Shown: piece after piece, positions 7,314 through 10,882 of the stretch | Layout: each line of letters begins with the position of its first letter | Numbering within the stretch: the stretch's first letter is position 1 | NCBI GenBank assembly: GCA_046757565.1 | Contig: JBHHYN010000102.1 | Coordinates: forward strand, 1 to 10,882 | Source: JBHHYN01 sp046757565 | GTDB lineage: Bacteria > Pseudomonadota > Gammaproteobacteria > Eutrophobiales > Eutrophobiaceae | Length of the DNA: 10,882 bases | Direction: 5' to 3' | The notes under the pieces: generated by a model | The model's database searches: none | The model's input: only the letters and a program-made list of their open reading frames with translations | Told to the model about the DNA's origin: nothing | Program-made: the position numbers and the translations under genes

Positions 7314-7849
7314 TGACGGCTGTAAGGAACATCGCTGTTTCCGCGAACGAACGCAGTACGTGGTACCGATTCTTTTCGGAGTCTTTCCGCTATCCATCAA
7401 ACGCGCAAGCTGACGAAGTAGCCATCGAAACGGACCGGCCAACCGGCGCCGATTTTCTCGCGTCTTTCGATCCCGCCGTCTCCAGCCAGGCCTGTTCCCT
7501 GTATGAAAGTGACTATACGTCTATCGACCGCAGCGCCGTATTTGAAGAACTGGTACGCTTCTATTCCTATTTCGGATTAGTACGCGATACGGACGCCGAA
7601 CCCCCCGATCATCTTTCAGTAGAACTCGAATTCATGCATTTTCTCACCTACCTGGAACACACCAGCCAGGAACGTGGTGAGGCGCTTGAGGGCATCCGCC
7701 GTGCGCAGCATGACTTCCTCTCCCGGCACCTGCTTACCATCCTCAAAGGGTTGAAAAAAAAACGCACCACCAATCACGTTTTCTACGATCGTCTGCTCCA
7801 GGATCTCCGGCAGTTCGTGGACGATGAACTGTCTATCGAAACGGCCTGA
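7313..7849 (+). CDS. TorD/NarJ-family molybdoenzyme assembly chaperone
   Basis: A 178-residue cytoplasmic protein of the TorD/DmsD/NarJ family, equivalent to EbdD or DdhD. It is expected to hold the alpha subunit until the molybdenum cofactor is inserted and to prevent early Tat export. Family marks are CSLYESDY (61-68), FEELVRFYSYFGL (77-89) and the diagnostic PPDHLSVELEFMHFL (97-111), on an all-helical background. It is slightly short for the family but shows no sign of truncation. Its ATG overlaps the alpha stop by one base (TGATG), so the two are probably translationally coupled, and it ends the operon. No intrinsic terminator is visible in the 49-bp convergent gap to the DUF1499 gene. 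Confidence 0.92.
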   Translation: MTAVRNIAVSANERSTWYRFFSESFRYPSNAQADEVAIETDRPTGADFLASFDPAVSSQACSLYESDYTSIDRSAVFEELVRFYSYFGLVRDTDAEPPDHLSVELEFMHFLTYLEHTSQERGEALEGIRRAQHDFLSRHLLTILKGLKKKRTTNHVFYDRLLQDLRQFVDDELSIETA

Positions 7850-7898
7850 ATAGCCGATCGAATACGGATCTCCACAGTCGTTCTGCGAGTTATGCAGG

Positions 7899-8639
7899 CT
7901 ATTCGCCAAAATTGGCAAAAAACAGCCGGATACGGCGGGCATTAGCGCCTAAATCGCTTACCCCGACCCGCGACACAGAACGGACATCGATGCGGCTGCC
8001 CTCGCCAAGCGGGGTAATACGGATCACCACGTCATCGATAAAACCGAACAGCCTGGATTGATCAAACGCCTCGATCCGTCCGGCGCTGCTGTCTCCCTCG
8101 ATAAGCGTCCAGCCCAGTGCGCTGGCAGTGCTGAGTGCCTGCTTGAAGGCCTGATCGGGATTCAGAACGCTAAACAGGGGCTTGATGTCGGGGAATGCCG
8201 CATGCTGCTGGGCCGCAATTGCTTCTCCTCCATAATCAAGGCTGTTTTCTTCCGGTTTGCGCAGGGCAATGGCAGCGCTGAAGGCGGGCGGATTGTCCCT
8301 GTCCGTGGAAATATCGTGGATCTTGGGAGAGGAGAAGCCTGAGGGACCGATTATCAACAGTGATCCGCCAATCGGACAGAGTCCGAGCAGGAGTGTGAGG
8401 CTGGCGGTGTGAGTCAATGGCCAGGCCCGCTTAAAAAGAGCGGTAAGCAATAACAGGATAGCGATCGCCGCCAGGCCCATGCCGATAAAGGCCCCGTAAA
8501 ACATTGTGTGGAACGCTGCCAGCGGTTGCCAGCCGAGCAGAAGGCGGCCACCGATGGACACCAGGATCACCGCGAGATTCGCTAACGCGAGATAAAATAA
8601 GAGACGGGCCCAGAACGATGTCTTCGTGGTTTCTGCCAT
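7899..8639 (-). CDS. Membrane protein with C-terminal DUF1499 domain
   Basis: A 246-residue protein with three hydrophobic segments (about residues 12-33, 43-68 and 76-98) and then a soluble DUF1499 domain from about residue 103 to the end. The domain opens with the typical PKIHDISTDRDNPPAF and ends with DVRSVSRVGVSDLGANARRIRLFF. Proteins of this kind are widespread in proteobacteria and have no established function. The start at 8639 (MAETTKTS) is chosen because AGGAAAGG precedes it at normal distance. The frame stays open to an ATG at 8762, but that 41-residue extension lacks such a site and runs close to the tRNA. It converges with the molybdoenzyme operon and is probably unrelated to it. 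Confidence 0.88.
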   Translation of the reverse strand: MAETTKTSFWARLLFYLALANLAVILVSIGGRLLLGWQPLAAFHTMFYGAFIGMGLAAIAILLLLTALFKRAWPLTHTASLTLLLGLCPIGGSLLIIGPSGFSSPKIHDISTDRDNPPAFSAAIALRKPEENSLDYGGEAIAAQQHAAFPDIKPLFSVLNPDQAFKQALSTASALGWTLIEGDSSAGRIEAFDQSRLFGFIDDVVIRITPLGEGSRIDVRSVSRVGVSDLGANARRIRLFFANFGE

Positions 8640-8734
8640 GCTGCCTTTCCTGAAAAAAGGTGGATGTGAGGATAACCATAACATGAACCCGGATACAGAC
8701 AATAATTGTTCTGTATGTTCCCAAATCCCTTGGC

Positions 8735-8740
8735 TACAAT
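8735..8740 (+). promoter_or_regulatory. Candidate -10 element of tRNA-Ser
   Basis: TACAAT lies 38 bp before the mature tRNA 5' end, which fits a tRNA promoter with a short leader. No good -35 hexamer is seen 16-18 bp upstream; the TTG-containing stretch near 8706 is too far. Part of the gap 8640-8778 must also serve the DUF1499 gene in the other direction. Confidence 0.4.
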
Positions 8741-8778
8741 GCTGGTCGGTGAATGCATGCACGCTTCCCGTTTATTCT

Positions 8779-8866
8779 GGAGAGGTGGCTGAGTGGTCGA
8801 AAGCGGCGGTCTTGAAAACCGTTGACTGGCAACGGTCCGGGGGTTCGAATCCCTCCCTCTCCGCCA
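8779..8866 (+). tRNA. tRNA-Ser (anticodon TGA)
   Basis: An 88-nt class II tRNA. The acceptor arm GGAGAGG (8779-8785) pairs with CCTCTCC (8856-8862), followed by discriminator G and an encoded CCA. The anticodon loop CTTGAAA (8811-8817) carries TGA at 8813-8815, on a stem GCGGT/ACCGT. A long variable arm follows, then the T arm with GGTTCGAATCC. Overall it matches E. coli tRNA-Ser(UGA), which reads UCA and UCG codons with the usual wobble modification. It is on the plus strand and stands alone. Confidence 0.97.
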
Positions 8867-9020
8867 TACCAATTCACGTTGGGCCTGAAAGACCCAACGT
8901 AAATTGGTAATGATGAACTGGATTCGAACCCGCGATACTAAAAGTACGAATCCCAGTGCACAGGGAAGTGCAGGTGCCGCGAAGTGCAGGGATGCACGAG
9001 AGCGGCCGCCCTCTCCGCCA
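8855..9020 (+). repeat. Duplicated tRNA-Ser 3' end, 154-bp period
   Basis: The last 12 nt of the tRNA, CCCTCTCCGCCA (8855-8866), recur exactly at 9009-9020. Between them lie the inverted repeat, a reverse-strand T-arm-like stretch at 8920-8936 and a GC-rich part with GAAGTGCAGG repeated at 8965-8974 and 8981-8990. The arrangement resembles E. coli tyrT, where 178-bp repeats each carry a piece of the tRNA 3' end and give rtT RNA. An integration scar (attL/attR) is the alternative. No gene is seen from 8867 to 9086. Confidence 0.6.
8867..8909. repeat. 17-bp inverted repeat directly after the tRNA
   Basis: The arms 8867-8883 and 8893-8909 are complementary at 16 of 17 positions (C8875/A8901 is the mismatch) around a 9-nt loop. 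It begins on the base after the tRNA CCA. It may be a stable 3' stem that limits or terminates the precursor, but no T tract follows, so it is not a canonical intrinsic terminator. The core ACGTTGGG/CCCAACGT resembles the GTTGGG/CCCAAC stems common between genes in gammaproteobacteria. Confidence 0.85.
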
Positions 9021-9046
9021 ATAAATCAATAAGTTAGATTGCCATC

Positions 9047-9069
9047 GTATCCAAATCCTAAGTGGATAC
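9047..9069. repeat. Short inverted repeat downstream of the HNH gene
   Basis: GTATCC (9047-9052) and GGATAC (9064-9069) can form a 6-bp stem with an 11-nt loop, 18 bp beyond the HNH-protein stop codon. No T run follows on the minus strand, so a terminator role is weakly supported. Confidence 0.3.
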
Positions 9070-9086
9070 TGATTCGGATCGGCTAT

Positions 9087-10703
9087 TTAGAAGCAATGGC
9101 GCGGGGCGGAATCACCCTGATTCGGCTCCACGGCCATCAACGCCTCCACCGCCAGCGCATAGTCGCACTCCTCTCCCTGCCACAGGGACACCGCGGTACC
9201 AGAATCAATCGCCAGGCCCAGTGCTTCGTGCTGCCTTACGATAGCCGGTGTTGCTCGCGTATCCTCCCCGTCTTCAAACTGTTGCGGTAACGCCCGCGAC
9301 ATCTCCTCTCCGTCCGGCTTCATAAAGACAAAGTCACCGTTCGCCTCTTTCCCGATTTCATACTCTGACTGATGCAACAATCGGTGATGATGCCGGCACA
9401 GTGTGATCAGGTTGTCGAGAGAGGTCTCACCCCCGTCGCACCAGTGCCTCACGTGATGGGCATCCACGTAGCGCGTCTGCGTGCAGCCCGGGAAGCGGCA
9501 GCCCTGGTCCCGCAGCTTGAGCGCCCGGCGCAGCGCGGGCGGCACGGTGCGGGTCTTGCGCCCCACGTTCAATACGTCGCCGCCGCCGTCCTCGAGGACG
9601 GGCACCAGGGCGGCATCGCAGGCCAGGCGCCGGGCGGTGGCGGCGGAGAGCGGGAACTGCGCGTTACCGTATTCCAGGGAACAAACACAGGTTTCAGGCG
9701 GATGTTCAGGGTGTTCCGGCCATCTGTGCAACTGTTCCGGTTCCAGATGCACGATTATCTGGTATTTCTCCGGGTTGGAAAGGGGTTTCAGGCCATCATC
9801 CAGACTGCTTAAGGCCTGTTCAGCCATCAGCACCAGCGCGTCGGCCCGTTTCTGGGCATAGGTGGGTTCAGGAAGTTCAGGAGCGGACGTTTCCGCGGAA
9901 ACGTTTCTTGCGTTTTCGGGGGATTTTCCAGAGGAGGGTACAGTACACATTTCCGCTGAAACGTTTTCCGGGATTTCCGGACGGGAAGGTTCCGGAATCG
10001 TCCCGGATGAGGAAAAAGACGTTTCCGCAGAAACGTCTTTTTGCCGCATGTCCCCTTCCTCAGTGGTCTTTTCCTTATTCTCTTTATTACGGCGATTGAT
10101 TACGTCAAACCACGCCTCCAGTGCCTTCAGAAATACTGCCCCGTCTTCCGGTATGAGCTTGCCCTGGAATACCAGCATGCCGTCGTCATCGGTGTACCAG
10201 GTAAACTGCCGGGCTTCATGTTGGGTCTGGTCCTGCTCCGGGGCGTTGAGGCGCCGGGCCCGGCAGTGTTTGCGCACCAGGTTCTCCACATGCTGGGCGG
10301 TGCCGTGTTGGGCGATCATTAACAAGTGCGCTTCGTTCTCCGGTGTGGCGCAGCGGGTCATGGCCCGCACCTTGGAGTAGCTGATGGTGCCCAGACGGAA
10401 GGCCTCGTCGATCTTGGGCAGGCTGTGCAGGCATTTGGCCACCCGCACTTTCTCGCGTGCGGCACCCAGGCCGATGCCGCAGGCGTAGTTGAGCCAGTGG
10501 GCCGGGGTCTTGAAACCGGAATCCCCCAACCAGGCATCGCGCTTGATGAGGGCGGCCAGCAGTTTTAGAAAACGATACTCCGCGGCGTTGATGTGGCCGG
10601 AGAGAAGGGTGATGGCGTCCCGCAGGGATTCGTCGTTTTCGGGAATGGGGCAGGTAGAAAAGGGCGAATCGGGGACCTGGATAAGTGGTGCGACTGCGGC
10701 CAT
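9087..10703 (-). CDS. DUF222 / HNH endonuclease domain protein (13E12-like)
   Basis: A 538-residue protein. The N-terminal helical DUF222 region spans about residues 25-200. A variable, acidic, Ser/Pro-rich linker covers about 205-285. The C-terminal zinc-finger HNH nuclease motif (402-440) has CRFPGC, DAHHVRHWCDGGETSLDNL and LCRHHH, so the Cys pairs, the His-His, the Asn and the final His are all present. The ATG at 10703 is chosen because AAGGAGGA lies 7 nt upstream; the frame is open to 10793, but that part is AT-rich and promoter-like. Members of this family are often multicopy and mobile in bacteria, and their role is not settled. The linker holds three (D/N)VSAE(T/M) units encoded by near-palindromes. 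No link to the molybdoenzyme locus is evident. Confidence 0.9.
   Translation of the reverse strand: MAAVAPLIQVPDSPFSTCPIPENDESLRDAITLLSGHINAAEYRFLKLLAALIKRDAWLGDSGFKTPAHWLNYACGIGLGAAREKVRVAKCLHSLPKIDEAFRLGTISYSKVRAMTRCATPENEAHLLMIAQHGTAQHVENLVRKHCRARRLNAPEQDQTQHEARQFTWYTDDDGMLVFQGKLIPEDGAVFLKALEAWFDVINRRNKENKEKTTEEGDMRQKDVSAETSFSSSGTIPEPSRPEIPENVSAEMCTVPSSGKSPENARNVSAETSAPELPEPTYAQKRADALVLMAEQALSSLDDGLKPLSNPEKYQIIVHLEPEQLHRWPEHPEHPPETCVCSLEYGNAQFPLSAATARRLACDAALVPVLEDGGGDVLNVGRKTRTVPPALRRALKLRDQGCRFPGCTQTRYVDAHHVRHWCDGGETSLDNLITLCRHHHRLLHQSEYEIGKEANGDFVFMKPDGEEMSRALPQQFEDGEDTRATPAIVRQHEALGLAIDSGTAVSLWQGEECDYALAVEALMAVEPNQGDSAPRHCF
9887..9904. repeat. Perfect 18-bp palindrome, copy 1
   Basis: ACGTTTCCGCGGAAACGT is its own reverse complement. 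Within the HNH gene it encodes NVSAET (residues 267-272). It is the most regular of three related units in the linker. Confidence 0.95.
9947..9964. repeat. Degenerate palindrome, copy 2
   Basis: This 18-bp unit differs from copy 1 at two positions (ACATTTCCGCTGAAACGT) and encodes NVSAEM (residues 247-252). It lies 60 bp from copy 1. Confidence 0.85.
10019..10036. repeat. Near-perfect palindrome, copy 3
   Basis: This 18-bp unit differs from copy 1 at one position (ACGTTTCCGCAGAAACGT) and encodes the core of DVSAET (residues 223-228). Flanking bases extend the dyad to 10013-10042, with A-rich and T-rich outer arms, giving a strong potential hairpin. It lies 72 bp from copy 2. Confidence 0.9.
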
Positions 10704-10811
10704 TTCGGGTTCCTCCTTGAGGCAGGTGCAAGCTTCAATAATGGGTGGTATTTTACTATTAACTTGCTGAAAACACAAATAAATATAACTCATAACGGAA
10801 ACTTTATTAAC

Positions 10812-10817
10812 ATTATA
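10812..10817 (-). promoter_or_regulatory. Candidate -10 element of the HNH gene
   Basis: On the minus strand this reads TATAAT, a perfect -10 hexamer, inside a markedly AT-rich stretch (about 10740-10835). The start point would be near 10805, giving a leader of roughly 100 nt. The best -35 at 18-bp spacing (CAGACT) matches only three of six bases. A second weaker option is TATATT at 10782-10787. The remaining sequence to 10882 shows no gene. Confidence 0.45.
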
Positions 10818-10882
10818 ATTCCCATTATTATTTAGAGTCTGCTCATAAAGTCGAAGCGACGAGTATTTGCTCTGTAGCCCAA

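Noticed and set aside
7901..7920. GCCAA/TTGGC dyad near the end of the molybdoenzyme operon as a terminator
   Set aside because: The loop would be only 2 nt, and the following run on the plus strand is A, not T.
8640..8762. N-terminal extension of the DUF1499 protein to an ATG at 8762
   Set aside because: The downstream ATG at 8639 has a clear ribosome binding site and starts a normal family N-terminus; the extension runs to within 17 bp of the tRNA.
8920..8936. Possible second tRNA on the minus strand
   Set aside because: Only a T-arm-like stretch is present; no acceptor stem, D arm or anticodon arm could be folded around it.
9862..10380. Plus-strand open frame containing DVSAET and ISAET repeats
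   Set aside because: The repeats appear on this strand only because the underlying DNA is palindromic; the rest of the frame lies over the conserved DUF222 region.
10704..10793. N-terminal extension of the HNH protein to 10793
   Set aside because: AAGGAGGA directly precedes the ATG at 10703, and the extension is AT-rich promoter-like DNA.

Overview
The window looks like chromosomal DNA from a gammaproteobacterium. The best clue is the first gene, which reads as a close YccA relative (Bax inhibitor-1 family) with the C-terminal pattern of the enterobacterial protein. The tRNA-Ser(TGA) with encoded CCA and a perfect FNR-type box agree with this. No species can be named from the sequence alone.

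Layout. (1) Positions 1-780: yccA on the minus strand, ending in an intrinsic terminator that abuts a run of 16 G. (2) Positions 912-7849: an accessory metabolic locus built around one divergent control region. A UbiD-family (de)carboxylase runs leftward from 2540. A four-gene operon runs rightward from 2708 and encodes a complete type II DMSO-reductase-family molybdoenzyme of the ethylbenzene-dehydrogenase type: heme-b gamma subunit, four-cluster iron-sulfur beta subunit, Tat-exported molybdopterin alpha subunit and a TorD/NarJ-like chaperone. The last three genes are coupled by 4-bp and 1-bp overlaps. A perfect TTGAT-N4-ATCAA box at 2632-2645 lies between the two units and suggests induction when oxygen is low. 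(3) Positions 7899-8639: a membrane protein with a DUF1499 domain, on the minus strand. (4) Positions 8779-9086: tRNA-Ser(TGA), a 17-bp-arm inverted repeat directly after its CCA end, and a downstream segment ending in a second copy of the last 12 nt of the tRNA. This resembles the layout of the rtT repeats at E. coli tyrT. (5) Positions 9087-10703: a DUF222/HNH endonuclease-like protein on the minus strand, whose linker contains three near-palindromic 18-bp repeats encoding (D/N)VSAE(T/M).

The likely joint role of region 2 is anaerobic attack on a hydrocarbon or alkyl-aromatic side chain by water-derived hydroxylation in the periplasm, linked by regulation to a cytoplasmic UbiD-type (de)carboxylation. 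The cofactor-binding residues of all three subunits look intact. By eye alignment to remembered EbdA of Aromatoleum aromaticum EbN1, the Mo-ligand Asp and active-site Lys are kept but the active-site His is replaced by Pro, so the substrate is probably not ethylbenzene. The pairing of an EBDH-like operon in gamma-beta-alpha-chaperone order with a divergent, co-regulated UbiD is the most promising undescribed system here. The substrate, the UbiX-type flavin prenyltransferase and the electron acceptor are not in the window.
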